Part shown: in pieces, positions 17,562 to 25,803 of the stretch
How positions within the stretch are numbered: position 1 is the first letter of the stretch
How the letters are laid out: each line of letters begins with the position of its first letter
Source of the DNA: JAEUWI01 sp942492815
Lineage (GTDB): Bacteria; Hydrogenedentota; Hydrogenedentia; Hydrogenedentales; JAEUWI01
Length of the DNA stretch: 64,000 bases
Assembly (NCBI GenBank): GCA_942492815.1
Contig: OW818658.1
Span: forward strand, 1,364,001-1,428,000
Direction: 5' to 3'
Translations under genes and position numbers: made by a program
Notes under the pieces: generated by a model
The model's input: the letters and a program-made list of their open reading frames with translations, nothing else
Told to the model about the DNA's origin: nothing
The model's database searches: none

Positions 17562-18436
17562 CGACGCTCAAGCCCCCGGACGAGCTGGTAAATGACCCGG
17601 GTGCGGGGTGTGGGGAGGGAGGCGATTTGGGCGCGGCGCAGGACTTCTCCGCTGATCGCCTCAATCTCGGTGCGCTTTCCGGCGCGGATATCCTGAAGCA
17701 TGCTGGAGACATTTTCACTGGTCGCCTCGCACATGGATTCGGCGATTTCCACAAGGCTCTGCTCGAAGCGATAGCCCTCGGTGGCGGCGACCTTGACGGC
17801 CTCCACTACGAGATCGCGCATGAGCTGGCGGGTCTCCTTATTGTGAAGGAGCTGGCCGTTGGTGACGTTTAGAATGGCCGTGAGGGGATTGATGGCGGCG
17901 CTGATGGCGAGCTTTTCCCAGAGGAGTTGTCCCGGCGATTCGGTGACGGCAACTTCGAAACCGGCCGCGGCCAGGGCGTCCCGGGCCGCACCGGTGGCGC
18001 AGGAGGTCCAGGAGCCGAAGCGGGTAATCCCGGCGGCGACGTGGCGCGTGTGGCCTTCGGAAAGGAGCGTGGCCGCTTCCGCGGTGGTGCCCGCGAGTAC
18101 GCGGGCGCTCCCGACGAGAGAGCACAGCATTTCCACATTGCCGAGCCCGTTCTGGAGCGTGAGCACTGGGGATTCCGGGGGCAGTTTCAGGTCACCCGTG
18201 CTGTGGGATTTCGTGAGCACGAGGATCAGGTCCTGTCCCGCCGGAATCTTGGTGGAAATGGCCGGATGGACCGTAACGGTTTCCTCCCGCCTTTCGACCG
18301 TGATACCGCTCTTGGAGAGGCGTTCCGCCCGCTTCTGATCGTAGTCCACCAGGTGGGTCTTCACGCCGCCCTGAACGAGCCGCGCCGCAAAGAGGCACCC
18401 CAGCGCACCTGGGCCAACCACGGCAACCTTTATCAT
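17558..18436 (-). CDS. panE: 2-dehydropantoate 2-reductase (ketopantoate reductase)
   Basis: This 292-residue NADPH-dependent reductase would convert ketopantoate to pantoate in pantothenate/CoA synthesis. The Rossmann motif GPGALGCLFAARL is at residues 8-20. The substrate-binding QNGLGN is near 95-100. The catalytic Lys is K175 in LLWEKLAISAAINPLTAI, with the conserved Asn at 183. The start follows AGGAG. It overlaps the DUF374 gene by 4 bp. The family includes paralogues of other specificity, so the substrate is likely but not certain. Confidence 0.88.
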   Translation of the reverse strand: MIKVAVVGPGALGCLFAARLVQGGVKTHLVDYDQKRAERLSKSGITVERREETVTVHPAISTKIPAGQDLILVLTKSHSTGDLKLPPESPVLTLQNGLGNVEMLCSLVGSARVLAGTTAEAATLLSEGHTRHVAAGITRFGSWTSCATGAARDALAAAGFEVAVTESPGQLLWEKLAISAAINPLTAILNVTNGQLLHNKETRQLMRDLVVEAVKVAATEGYRFEQSLVEIAESMCEATSENVSSMLQDIRAGKRTEIEAISGEVLRRAQIASLPTPRTRVIYQLVRGLERR

Positions 18437-18552
18437 AATAAACTCCTGCGCGCTCCATGGGACTCGCGCCTGTGCCTTGCCTTGTTCCCAGACGGCGTAT
18501 CGCCGAGAGGGAAAATCTCACTCGATCAGGTACTTCAGGTGGGTAACGCCGT

Positions 18553-19626
18553 TCAAGGCAGGCGCACGACCCACGCGCCTTCCAGTCCGGGCTTGCTCTT
18601 CATTTTCTCGCAGGCCGCTCTCGCGGCTTCACGGGTATCAAAGCCCGGCACAACCACGGTGTGGTAGTTGCCGTCATCCTTAATGACGATGTTGGAATCC
18701 TGCTGCGCCTTTGCCTTGATGTTGCGTTGGAACTCCTTCGCCTGGGCGCTGCGCTGGGGCCCATCGAAGGAGGCGACCTGGATGCCGAAAGAACCTTTGG
18801 TTACCGTGGGCGCCGCGGGTTTTTCCGCGACGGGAGCGGGCTTGGCCGGTGCCGCGGGCGTCTTCGGAGGCGTAACGACTTCCGCCGTTTTCGTCGGCTT
18901 TTGCGCGGGCTCCTCCTTGGGAGGGGTCGTCGTCGCTGGCTTGGCCGGCGGTATCACCTCGCTCGCAGTACCCGCAGGCGGTATGACGGAAGGCTTGTTG
19001 TTCGCCACGGCGGTGGGTGCCTGGGCAGAGGGCGGGGGGGTGATGCCGGGCACCGCGGTGGTTTCGTCGGGCTCCACGGGCTCGATCTTGGGCGTGGGAG
19101 CCTTGTTCATATCCACGGGCGTGCGCACCATGGGGGTGGGGCCACCCGGTTCGGGGAGTGCGTTGATGGGTGTGGTGCGCAACCCGGTGCGCACGACCGT
19201 ATCCGAGGGTTTCACCGGAGCGGCTGTTTCCGGTGGCTTGACGGCTGCAGCGTTGGGACCGGGCACCGCCGCCGGACCGGGGGCAGGTGCCGGCGCAGGC
19301 GCAGGAGCAGGAGCAGGCTCTGCCGCTGCCGCTGGTGCCGCAGTCTGGGGAGGCACCACGTTGGGCGTCGGGCTTGCCGGAGGCGTGACCTCGGCTGCGC
19401 CCGGCGCGGGTGGTGCGGGAACGGGCTCGGGTTCGGCCCCCGCGGGCATGTTGGCGGCCACCGGTTCCAGCGGATTGTCGTTGAGGGCGATCACGTAGCC
19501 CGTCGCAAAACAGATCACGCCAAAGCCAATGGCCACGGCGATGCCAATAATGAGCTGGCTGGAACTCCAGTCGTTTCCGACGGGTTCAAGGCCATGATTT
19601 GAACGATATGAACTATGCCTGGGCAT
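18553..19626 (-). CDS. SPOR-domain membrane protein with Pro/Ala-rich linker
   Basis: This 357-residue protein has a short cytoplasmic N-terminus and one membrane helix (about residues 23-47, IIGIAVAIGFGVICFATGYV). A Pro/Ala-rich periplasmic linker of about 220 residues follows. The C-terminal SPOR domain (about 273-357; FGIQVASFDGPQRSAQ ... YHTVVVPGFDTREAARAAC) is a fold that binds glycan strands denuded of stem peptides at the division septum. A cell-division or envelope role is expected. The ATG at 19626 is preferred over one at 19686. It overlaps the upstream acidic gene by 14 bp. Confidence 0.9.
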   Translation of the reverse strand: MPRHSSYRSNHGLEPVGNDWSSSQLIIGIAVAIGFGVICFATGYVIALNDNPLEPVAANMPAGAEPEPVPAPPAPGAAEVTPPASPTPNVVPPQTAAPAAAAEPAPAPAPAPAPAPGPAAVPGPNAAAVKPPETAAPVKPSDTVVRTGLRTTPINALPEPGGPTPMVRTPVDMNKAPTPKIEPVEPDETTAVPGITPPPSAQAPTAVANNKPSVIPPAGTASEVIPPAKPATTTPPKEEPAQKPTKTAEVVTPPKTPAAPAKPAPVAEKPAAPTVTKGSFGIQVASFDGPQRSAQAKEFQRNIKAKAQQDSNIVIKDDGNYHTVVVPGFDTREAARAACEKMKSKPGLEGAWVVRLP

Positions 19627-20548
19627 GAAGTGCCTCCTCGTTTGCGAAAGCCACATTTCCCAGGGCGTACCCGTAGGTGCTTCCACTGCCAGCCAAGGCG
19701 GATTCCATGACTTTCACTTCCCTTTCCTGATCATCATCGTCTACTACTTCCAATTCCTCACCGTCTCCATCCTCGTCTTCGTCCTCGTCATCATCCTCGT
19801 CATCATCCTCGTCATCGTCGTCATCAAATTCGTCTTCTTCGTCTTCGTCATCATCTTCGTCATCATCATCAAATTCGTCTTCATCTTCGTCCGCGTCGTC
19901 CGCGATTTCCTCATCCGGCTCCCCTTCATTCGCGGAGGGGGCGGCGAGTGAGTCATCTTCCTCGGGGGATTCCGGATCGACCTCGGGCTCCGCAGTCCCT
20001 TTCGTCGGGGCGCTGGCCTCCACACTTTCCGGTGGCGGACCGGCGGCGGCCAGCTCAAGCACCTGAAGTCGCTCAATGAGGAGGATTCGGGCCTTGTCCA
20101 TTTCCGCATAGGTAAATTGCGGGTCCGGGACCTCAATCAGGCGGTTACCGATTCGGTCGGTATAAAGGGTAATCCGGATGTCGCCATCGGATTCGTCGGA
20201 TTCCTTGATGAGCCGGAAGACCTTCTGGCGGCGCAGCAGGCCCGCCGCAAGAAAGGCTTTGGCCATCTCTATGCGGGACTGCTCTTCCGCCGCTTCGTAA
20301 AAAAGCTGGCGCAAGGGGGAGAAGACCTCGGCCGGTTCCTGATTCTCGACCTTCGGGTCATGATAGACCATGGACCACACGGAGTAGGCGTCTTTGCTCT
20401 GCTCGGAATTCCAGCAGTCCCGGCAGAAATCCAGACGGTGAAGGACACCCTCGGCGACCTTGACGGTGGAGGTAAGTTCCTGCTCGTGCTGGAAATCATT
20501 GCCGCAGGCGGCGCAGGAATGGGAGTTTTTGCTGATCTTTATATTCAT
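19613..20548 (-). CDS. CxxC zinc-ribbon-like protein with extreme Asp/Glu-rich tail
   Basis: This 311-residue protein is not assigned to a named family. Residues 12-45 hold two Cys pairs (CAACG and CRDC) that look like a small zinc-binding module. Residues 45-170 are an ordinary globular region. Residues 195-270 are almost entirely Asp/Glu. In DNA this region (about 19730-19900) is a run of GAT/GAC/GAA/GAG codons, prone to slippage. The gene is between the AsmA-like and SPOR genes on the same strand and overlaps the SPOR gene by 14 bp, so it is probably co-expressed with them. Function is unknown. Confidence 0.8.
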   Translation of the reverse strand: MNIKISKNSHSCAACGNDFQHEQELTSTVKVAEGVLHRLDFCRDCWNSEQSKDAYSVWSMVYHDPKVENQEPAEVFSPLRQLFYEAAEEQSRIEMAKAFLAAGLLRRQKVFRLIKESDESDGDIRITLYTDRIGNRLIEVPDPQFTYAEMDKARILLIERLQVLELAAAGPPPESVEASAPTKGTAEPEVDPESPEEDDSLAAPSANEGEPDEEIADDADEDEDEFDDDDEDDDEDEEDEFDDDDDEDDDEDDDEDEDEDGDGEELEVVDDDDQEREVKVMESALAGSGSTYGYALGNVAFANEEALHAQA

Positions 20549-20591
20549 TTAAAGGGTACGATTCGTTTGGGGTTGAACACATCTGCTCACG

Positions 20592-23500
20592 TTATTCGTT
20601 CGGCGCCTTTTTGCCCCCGGCACCAACGATTCCACCCCCAATCTTAAACAGATCGAGGAGGATTTGTCTAGGCAGGTCGACGACTTTCATTACATCGCTG
20701 GTTACTTCGACCGCGCCGCTGACAATGGTGTCCCCCATGGAGGGCATTCCATCAAGCTCCATTTTTGGATTAAAGCTGGGGCCGTAGATGTGAAAGGCGA
20801 TCTGAAGGTTGGTCTGGCTCCGCTTGAGCCCGTCCAGATTGAAGTAGGTCCGCAATGCGGGAATCCCCTTGGCCGTGTCGGCGGGCAGGGAAAACTTGAG
20901 GTGAAAGTCCATGTCGCCGGAGAGGACGAACTGGCCATCGCCTGAGATGGTAACGGCCTCCGATTCCAGGATCATGTTGGTGGCTTTGATCACATCGCCC
21001 TCGAGAGTGAGGTCGGAAGCGAAGCGCGAGAAGCGCAGCGAGGGCGGAATGCTGACGGTACCCTGCTCGATCTGCTGCTGGAATTTCGAGAAGAGGTAAT
21101 CGGCGCTGAACTGGCCGTCCACCACATCGAAGTAGCCCGTGCCCGCGAGGGTGCCGCTATCGTCTTCATCGACGGAGTACTGGATGCCGCCGGTCATGGT
21201 TCCGGTAAAAATCTCGGGCAATTTCAGGTGCTCGAGGAGGTGGGAGGCGGGCACCTTGTCCCAACTGGCGTTCAGCTTGTTGATGTTGTCGGGATTTGAA
21301 GAGGAGTAGACGCCGCCGATCTTGCCCTCATCGACCTTGGCCTCAAAGCGCTCGAAGCCACTCTCGTGTTTGCGCGTGTAGGCGTCGCCGGAGAAGGCGG
21401 TGCCCCGCCAGGGCGGATAGGCGAGGGTGTCCGCGGAAAGTTTGTAGGTCCAGTCCCGGTCCAGCGGCGGAAAGAGCGCCAGGGAGGGATCGTCGGGGGC
21501 GCGCAAGGGCAGGAGCCAGCGGGAGCCGAAGGGGGGAAGCTCGGCCGAGTTGGTGTGCAGGGTCAGGAGGCCTGTGCGTTCCTCGCCGGTCTTCAGGACG
21601 GTGGTATCGACGCGGACATTCTTGCCTGTGATGGGTTGCTTGGCCCCCGCTGGCAGCATGGTGAGTTCGTCGACCAGTCCGCCTATCGTCAGCTCGATGA
21701 CTTCGGGTTTCTGGGATTTCTTGACCCAGTGAAGGTAGGCGTCGGTTCCCGTGCCGCCGGAGATGGTATAGGGGAAGACCAGCACTTTGTTGGCGGTTCC
21801 CATGCTGACATTGGCAGAGGTTGCGGTCAGGTCGTCCAGCGTCCATTTCCCGCCGCGGTGGCTCAGCAAGGCTTTGGTGTCGATCTCGATCGTGTCGAGG
21901 GCTGCCAGCATGGTGAAGGTGGCGGATTTCCCCGGCTTGAGATCGAAATGGAGTTTTTCCAGCCGGGCCCCGATTCCGGGGGCCTTCTTGAACCACCACT
22001 CCCATTCGATGCCGGTACGGGTGAGGTCTACGGTGGCGTCGTAGGTGTGGTGACCGGGGGCAATGGACCCCGTGAGGGAGTCCAGGGCCAGAGGGCCGTA
22101 GACCTTCAGGCCGCGACTGGACTTGAGGAACTCCAATTCCTCCACCATGGCGAGATTGCCGGCGATGGAGAAGTTCAGGGTTTTCTCGGCAAGCTGGTAG
22201 CGGGCATTGCCCATGACGGTGTTGCCCGCGATACGGGCGACCATGGGGTCGAAGACCAGCCCTTCGCTGCTGAGCTGGAAGTTGCCGGAAATATCTTCCG
22301 CGTGAAGTTTGGAGGGGCCATGCTCTATGGAGCCGCCGCTGAGGGAGAGGGTGCCCGTGGGGAAGGACTGCTCAGAATTCCAGGCGACGCTCATGAGGCT
22401 GAATTTGAGATCGGCTTTGGGCAGGGCGGGATCGGTCGGGGCGAATCGCAAGGCCCCGTTGCCCAGTTGGGCCTCGACGCCCAGGCGCGTGTTGTCCGCC
22501 TGGCCGTTCAGCGTGACGAAGAATTTGTAGGGCTTGGGTGCGTCTATTTCGAGGCTGCCGTACTGGGCGAGCCATTCCTTCATCACAAAATCGAGCACAT
22601 CGTTGACGGGAAGCTGCTGGACCTCCACCCTGAGGTCAAGGTCGGGCAGGTCCTGCGCCAGGGAAATGGTTCCTTCCACCCGGCCTTCGAATTCCGGCGA
22701 GAGGGTTTTCGCGGAGTTGAGGGTGAGCATGCGCGTATTCACGTCGTAGCTTGCGAGGGCCGTGAGGAGGCCCTCGGTGGGGACGGGGAAACGCTGCGGG
22801 GTTGCGAGGGCGACATTGTTGAAGGGGAGCTCGATGGACACGACCATGGCCTTGCGGGGATAACCCGCAACGCGCAGGCTGGGCCGGACACTGCCGGAAG
22901 TGAAGAGATCGGTCGCGGTGGGCAGGAAGGCGGCGACATCCTGGGCGGTCAGGCCATCGCTCTGGAGGCGCAGGTCGAAATCTTCGAGGGAGGCATAGCG
23001 TGCGAAGACCTCGAAGGCGCTTCGGGAGGCCTGGTCCAGGCGGCCATCCAGATTGGCGATGATGTGGGGCGAATCGGAAAGTCGATTCAAGTCGAAATTA
23101 AGATGCTCAACTCGGAAAGTGGACTCCCCGACGATCCGGTTGATTTCCAGGGTGCAGTTCTTGCCGAGGGCCCGGAAGGGGATATTGCTGGTGAGGGCGG
23201 AGCGGCTGGTGAGTTCGTCGGTGATCCATTTATGGTCCACGGGGCGGGACAGGCGCACATGGGCATTATCGAGCTGGAGCCGGTCCAGCACCACCGCGCC
23301 CCGGAGCAATTCCAGGAGGCTTACGTGGAGCAGGGCTTCGGGAACCTCAATGTCTACGGTCGGTCCCGCCGGTGCGGCAAAGGCGAGATGGAGCTCTTGC
23401 AGGCGCAACCCGGCGATACCGTGGACCTGTACACCGCTGGTTTCGAGCTCGATGCCGGTGCGTTCTTCGATGGCGGTCTGGACACGGGTCCGCAGCACGG

Positions 23501-23642
23501 CGAGCTGGTATTTGGCGAGCAGCAGCCCGCCCGCCAGGAGCGCCGTTAACATGAGGAGAGCCAGCAGCCACAGACGTGTCTTGCGGCCCCGGCTCTCCAC
23601 TGGTTTACGGTCATTCAGACCGGTCGTATCAATCGCCTGCAC
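20592..23642 (-). CDS. AsmA/TamB-like large envelope protein
   Basis: This is a 1016-residue protein with one N-terminal membrane helix (about residues 24-43, LWLLALLMLTALLAGGLLLA). A long repetitive beta-rich periplasmic body follows, ending in an AsmA-C-like segment (YFDVVDGQFSADYLFSKF, then FHLKFSLPADTAKG). AsmA-like proteins are thought to move or organise phospholipids between membranes. It starts with GTG at 23642, overlapping the recA stop by 14 bp, so translation may be coupled to recA. The assignment rests on architecture rather than strong motifs. Confidence 0.8.
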   Translation of the reverse strand: MQAIDTTGLNDRKPVESRGRKTRLWLLALLMLTALLAGGLLLAKYQLAVLRTRVQTAIEERTGIELETSGVQVHGIAGLRLQELHLAFAAPAGPTVDIEVPEALLHVSLLELLRGAVVLDRLQLDNAHVRLSRPVDHKWITDELTSRSALTSNIPFRALGKNCTLEINRIVGESTFRVEHLNFDLNRLSDSPHIIANLDGRLDQASRSAFEVFARYASLEDFDLRLQSDGLTAQDVAAFLPTATDLFTSGSVRPSLRVAGYPRKAMVVSIELPFNNVALATPQRFPVPTEGLLTALASYDVNTRMLTLNSAKTLSPEFEGRVEGTISLAQDLPDLDLRVEVQQLPVNDVLDFVMKEWLAQYGSLEIDAPKPYKFFVTLNGQADNTRLGVEAQLGNGALRFAPTDPALPKADLKFSLMSVAWNSEQSFPTGTLSLSGGSIEHGPSKLHAEDISGNFQLSSEGLVFDPMVARIAGNTVMGNARYQLAEKTLNFSIAGNLAMVEELEFLKSSRGLKVYGPLALDSLTGSIAPGHHTYDATVDLTRTGIEWEWWFKKAPGIGARLEKLHFDLKPGKSATFTMLAALDTIEIDTKALLSHRGGKWTLDDLTATSANVSMGTANKVLVFPYTISGGTGTDAYLHWVKKSQKPEVIELTIGGLVDELTMLPAGAKQPITGKNVRVDTTVLKTGEERTGLLTLHTNSAELPPFGSRWLLPLRAPDDPSLALFPPLDRDWTYKLSADTLAYPPWRGTAFSGDAYTRKHESGFERFEAKVDEGKIGGVYSSSNPDNINKLNASWDKVPASHLLEHLKLPEIFTGTMTGGIQYSVDEDDSGTLAGTGYFDVVDGQFSADYLFSKFQQQIEQGTVSIPPSLRFSRFASDLTLEGDVIKATNMILESEAVTISGDGQFVLSGDMDFHLKFSLPADTAKGIPALRTYFNLDGLKRSQTNLQIAFHIYGPSFNPKMELDGMPSMGDTIVSGAVEVTSDVMKVVDLPRQILLDLFKIGGGIVGAGGKKAPNE

Positions 23643-24705
23643 TCGCTTCCCGTACTACCTCTTCTGCTTCGGGCACGGCAGCGCCGCCGCCGCCCCATTG
23701 CAACCCGCGGGCCTGAATAATCTGCTCGCGCAACTGCTCGGTGATGGCCGGATTGTCTTTCAGGAACTGTCGGGTGGCTTCCCGGCCCTGGCCCATGTTT
23801 TCGCCATTCAGGGAGAACCATGCGCCGCTCTTCCGGATGAGCTTTTCGTCCACGGCCAGATCCAGGATATTGCCCTCCTTGGAAATGCCTTCGTTGAACA
23901 GGATCTCGAACTCGGCGTCGCGGAAGGGGGCCGCGAGCTTGTTTTTCACCACTTTCACCTTGACCCGGTTGCCTACATTCTCCTCTTTTTCCTTGATGGC
24001 TGCAATACGCCGGATATCGAGGCGGATGCTGGAGTAGAATTTCAGCGCGCGACCGCCGGTGGTCGTTTCCGGACTGCCGAACATGACGCCGATCTTGTCG
24101 CGAATCTGGTTGATGAAAATCACCAAGGTATTGGAGCGGCTGATGATGGCCGTGAGCTTGCGCAAGGCCTGGGACATAAGCCGCGCCTGGAGGCCCATGT
24201 GGCTGTCGCCCATGTCGCCTTCCACTTCCGCTTTAGGAACGAGGGCGGCCACGGAGTCGATGACAATCACGTTCACCGCATTGCTGCGCACGAGGCTCTC
24301 GCAGATTTCCAGCGCCTGTTCAGCCGTATCCGGCTGGGAGACGAGGAGGTTGTCGATGTCCACGCCGATCTTCGCGGCAAAGCCGGGATCCAGGGCGTGT
24401 TCCGCGTCGATAAAGCAGGCAATGCCGCCGTTGCGCTGGGAATTGGCCACCACGTGGAGCGCCAGCGTCGTCTTGCCGGAGGATTCCGGGCCGAAAATCT
24501 CCACTACGCGCCCCACGGGCAGGCCGCCGATACCGGTGGCTATATCGAGCGTCAGCGCGCCCGTGGAGATGGCCGCCACCTTCTGGTTCATACTGTCATC
24601 GCCCAGGCGGACCAGGGTCCCCCGGCCGAATTGTTTTTCAAGTTGGGCCAGGGCGATATCGAGCGCTTTGACCTTTTCACTATCCGCGGTTGGTTTGGCA
24701 GCCAT
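23629..24705 (-). CDS. recA: Recombinase A
   Basis: This 358-residue RecA forms nucleoprotein filaments for homologous recombination and drives LexA autocleavage. Walker A GPESSGKT is at residues 72-79. VIVIDSVAALVPKAE and the L2-adjacent NQIRDKIGVMFG segment are intact. The C-terminus ends in a Glu-rich stretch as usual. The start follows TGGAGGA. A good sigma-70 promoter and a pair of direct repeats lie upstream. The 3' end overlaps the AsmA-like gene, an uncommon partner for recA (recX is more usual). Confidence 0.98.
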   Translation of the reverse strand: MAAKPTADSEKVKALDIALAQLEKQFGRGTLVRLGDDSMNQKVAAISTGALTLDIATGIGGLPVGRVVEIFGPESSGKTTLALHVVANSQRNGGIACFIDAEHALDPGFAAKIGVDIDNLLVSQPDTAEQALEICESLVRSNAVNVIVIDSVAALVPKAEVEGDMGDSHMGLQARLMSQALRKLTAIISRSNTLVIFINQIRDKIGVMFGSPETTTGGRALKFYSSIRLDIRRIAAIKEKEENVGNRVKVKVVKNKLAAPFRDAEFEILFNEGISKEGNILDLAVDEKLIRKSGAWFSLNGENMGQGREATRQFLKDNPAITEQLREQIIQARGLQWGGGGAAVPEAEEVVREASAGD

Positions 24706-24722
24706 TCGTCTTTCCTCCAGTT

Positions 24723-24779
24723 ACACTGAATAAACGTTCACTATGTGCCCATCATGCCAAAACACTGAACGAATGTCAA
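24723..24779 (-). promoter_or_regulatory. Candidate SOS-type direct repeats upstream of recA
   Basis: Two 18-bp copies of a motif ending TTCAGTGT on the minus strand lie at 24723-24740 and 24762-24779 and match at about 12 of 18 positions. One overlaps the recA promoter. They could be LexA sites of a non-enterobacterial type, but no classic LexA palindrome is present. Confidence 0.3.
24751..24779 (-). promoter_or_regulatory. recA promoter
   Basis: On the minus strand TTGACA (24774-24779) and CATGAT (24751-24756) are 17 bp apart, about 45 bp upstream of the recA start. The consensus -35 and ideal spacing make this a likely promoter. Confidence 0.6.
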
Positions 24780-24808
24780 GTAAAAAAATAAAAGGCTTCT
24801 TTATCGCT

Positions 24809-24883
24809 TGCAGGGACATCAGGGACGGCAGCGACACCAGTTGAATTAGCCCTGCCGTCCCTGATGTCTCTGTCGTCCCTGCA
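24809..24883. repeat. Hairpin built on 9-nt CAGGGAC repeats
   Basis: The left arm from 24809 carries CAGGGACAT-CAGGGACGG-CAGCGACAC in 9-nt phase. The right arm ending at 24883 is its reverse complement with one extra 9-nt unit. It lies between recA and ssrA and may be a copy of a dispersed repeat. Confidence 0.65.
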
Positions 24884-24931
24884 ACTTCGTGCGGCCATTA
24901 TGCAGAATCGACTTCCATTGCGGCAAGCGGA

Positions 24932-24962
24932 TTGGACCAATGCGCATAACCTGTGGCATAAT
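24932..24962 (+). promoter_or_regulatory. Candidate ssrA promoter
   Basis: TTGGAC (24932-24937) and CATAAT (24957-24962) are 19 bp apart, with TGG before the -10 (extended -10). Transcription would start about 50 nt upstream of the mature tmRNA 5' end, consistent with a processed 5' leader. Confidence 0.4.
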
Positions 24963-25018
24963 GATTATTGCACGGCGTAAATAGAAGGACGCCGCGCAGC
25001 GTTTTACCCAGACTTCGT

Positions 25019-25376
25019 GGGGGCGACATGGTCTCGACGGGGGTGGAAGAAACGTTGGTTGCGTGCCGAGGACTCCGGTGGCCTCGTAAAAAACCGGAAC
25101 CCAATTAACTGCGAACAATCAACACGATTTCGCAATGGCTGCTTAATTGCAGCCTCGTCTTACCCTTGACCACCTGCTAAGGGGATAAGACGCACGACAG
25201 CGGGTCTCGCGCCGTGACGTCGGTGGAACGTCCGATAGAGTAGGTTTCCCCCTAGCGGCCTTGGATAGCGAGCCTCACGCGATCCCGGGTGGCGAATCTT
25301 AAAAGACGGGCTATGCACGTAGACGCCTTCGTGGACACACTTTCGGACGCGGGTTCGATTCCCGCCGCCTCCACCA
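25019..25376 (+). ncRNA. ssrA: Transfer-messenger RNA (tmRNA)
   Basis: The molecule is about 358 nt and rescues stalled ribosomes. The 5' end GGGGGCGACATGGTCTCGAC and the 3' end with GGGTTCGATTCCCGCCGCCT then CCACCA form the tRNA-like domain. The 7-bp acceptor stem pairs 25019-25025 with 25366-25372 (one G-U), and CCA is encoded at 25374-25376. The tag reading frame is 25111-25146: GCG AAC AAT CAA CAC GAT TTC GCA ATG GCT GCT TAA, giving tag ANNQHDFAMAA (with the tRNA-borne Ala in front). The tag end A-M-A-A is close to the common ALAA degron. Confidence 0.96.
25111..25146 (+). other. tmRNA proteolysis-tag reading frame
   Basis: The resume codon GCG at 25111 is followed by ten sense codons and TAA at 25144-25146. 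The encoded tag is ANNQHDFAMAA. The hydrophobic end fits recognition by ClpXP-type proteases. Confidence 0.88.
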
Positions 25377-25424
25377 TTAGAGAATATCCGCAGCCCGCTG
25401 GCCAACCACGCCAGCGGGCTTTTT
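25358..25424 (+). repeat. 67-bp direct repeat, copy 1 (ssrA 3' end plus terminator)
   Basis: This stretch covers the last 19 nt of ssrA and its terminator. It recurs at 25804-25870 with a single mismatch (AATATCC versus AATACCC). The pair encloses a GIY-YIG gene and looks like the two boundaries of an inserted element. Confidence 0.85.
25393..25424 (+). terminator. ssrA terminator
   Basis: GCCCGCTGG and CCAGCGGGC form a 9-bp stem around CCAACCACG, followed by TTTTT. This is a strong intrinsic terminator about 17 nt after the tmRNA 3' end. Confidence 0.85.
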
Positions 25425-25517
25425 AGCATTCCATGCAAAAAGGAAAGGCTCGGGGTATTTTGAGTAGCGCTCGCTACCGCATCGAGCGAATGCCCGCATA
25501 TGGAGGATGAGGCCGCA

Positions 25518-25778
25518 ATGGTGACAGTCTACGTATTAAAGGGTGAGAATGGTAAACGCTACGTCGGCATCACGAACGATCTTGCCCGACGTATCGAGGA
25601 GCATCGGTCAGGCCGCTCAAAGGGCAGCCAGATCATCGGCGCTTTCATCCTCCTGCATACGGAGGAATTCCCCGACTATCCATCGGCTCGCACGAGAGAG
25701 AAGTTTCTCAAGTCAGGTCAAGGCCGGACGTGGCTAAACCAACTCGAAGATAGGACGCGGCCCGCCGGAGGCGGGTAA
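25518..25778 (+). CDS. Small GIY-YIG family endonuclease
   Basis: This protein of about 86 residues is a single GIY-YIG nuclease domain of the URI/YhbQ type. VYVLKGENGKRYVGITNDLARRIEEH holds the GIY...YIG core (here YVL...YVG) and the conserved Arg. SARTREKFLKSGQGRTWL gives the usual Glu and C-terminal helix. The ATG at 25518 is preferred because GGAGG at 25502-25506 precedes it. An ATG at 25500 would add six residues. The gene lies between two copies of the ssrA 3' end, suggesting a self-inserting homing-type element (inference). The C-terminal codons run into GC-rich palindromic DNA just before copy 2. Confidence 0.82.
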   Translation: MVTVYVLKGENGKRYVGITNDLARRIEEHRSGRSKGSQIIGAFILLHTEEFPDYPSARTREKFLKSGQGRTWLNQLEDRTRPAGGG

Positions 25779-25803
25779 AGTTCGACTTGTGCGCCTCCGG
25801 CGC

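Noticed and set aside
19127..19498. Repetitive Ala/Gly/Val-rich frames on the plus strand
   Set aside because: They arise from the Pro/Ala-rich linker of the SPOR protein read in antisense.
21366..23549. Long plus-strand open frame opposite the AsmA-like gene
   Set aside because: Antisense to a gene with convincing architecture. GC-rich codon use leaves long open frames on the other strand.
24809..24883. Possible CRISPR-like array
   Set aside because: Units are 9 nt and in perfect phase without unique spacers, so this is a simple repeat hairpin and not a CRISPR.
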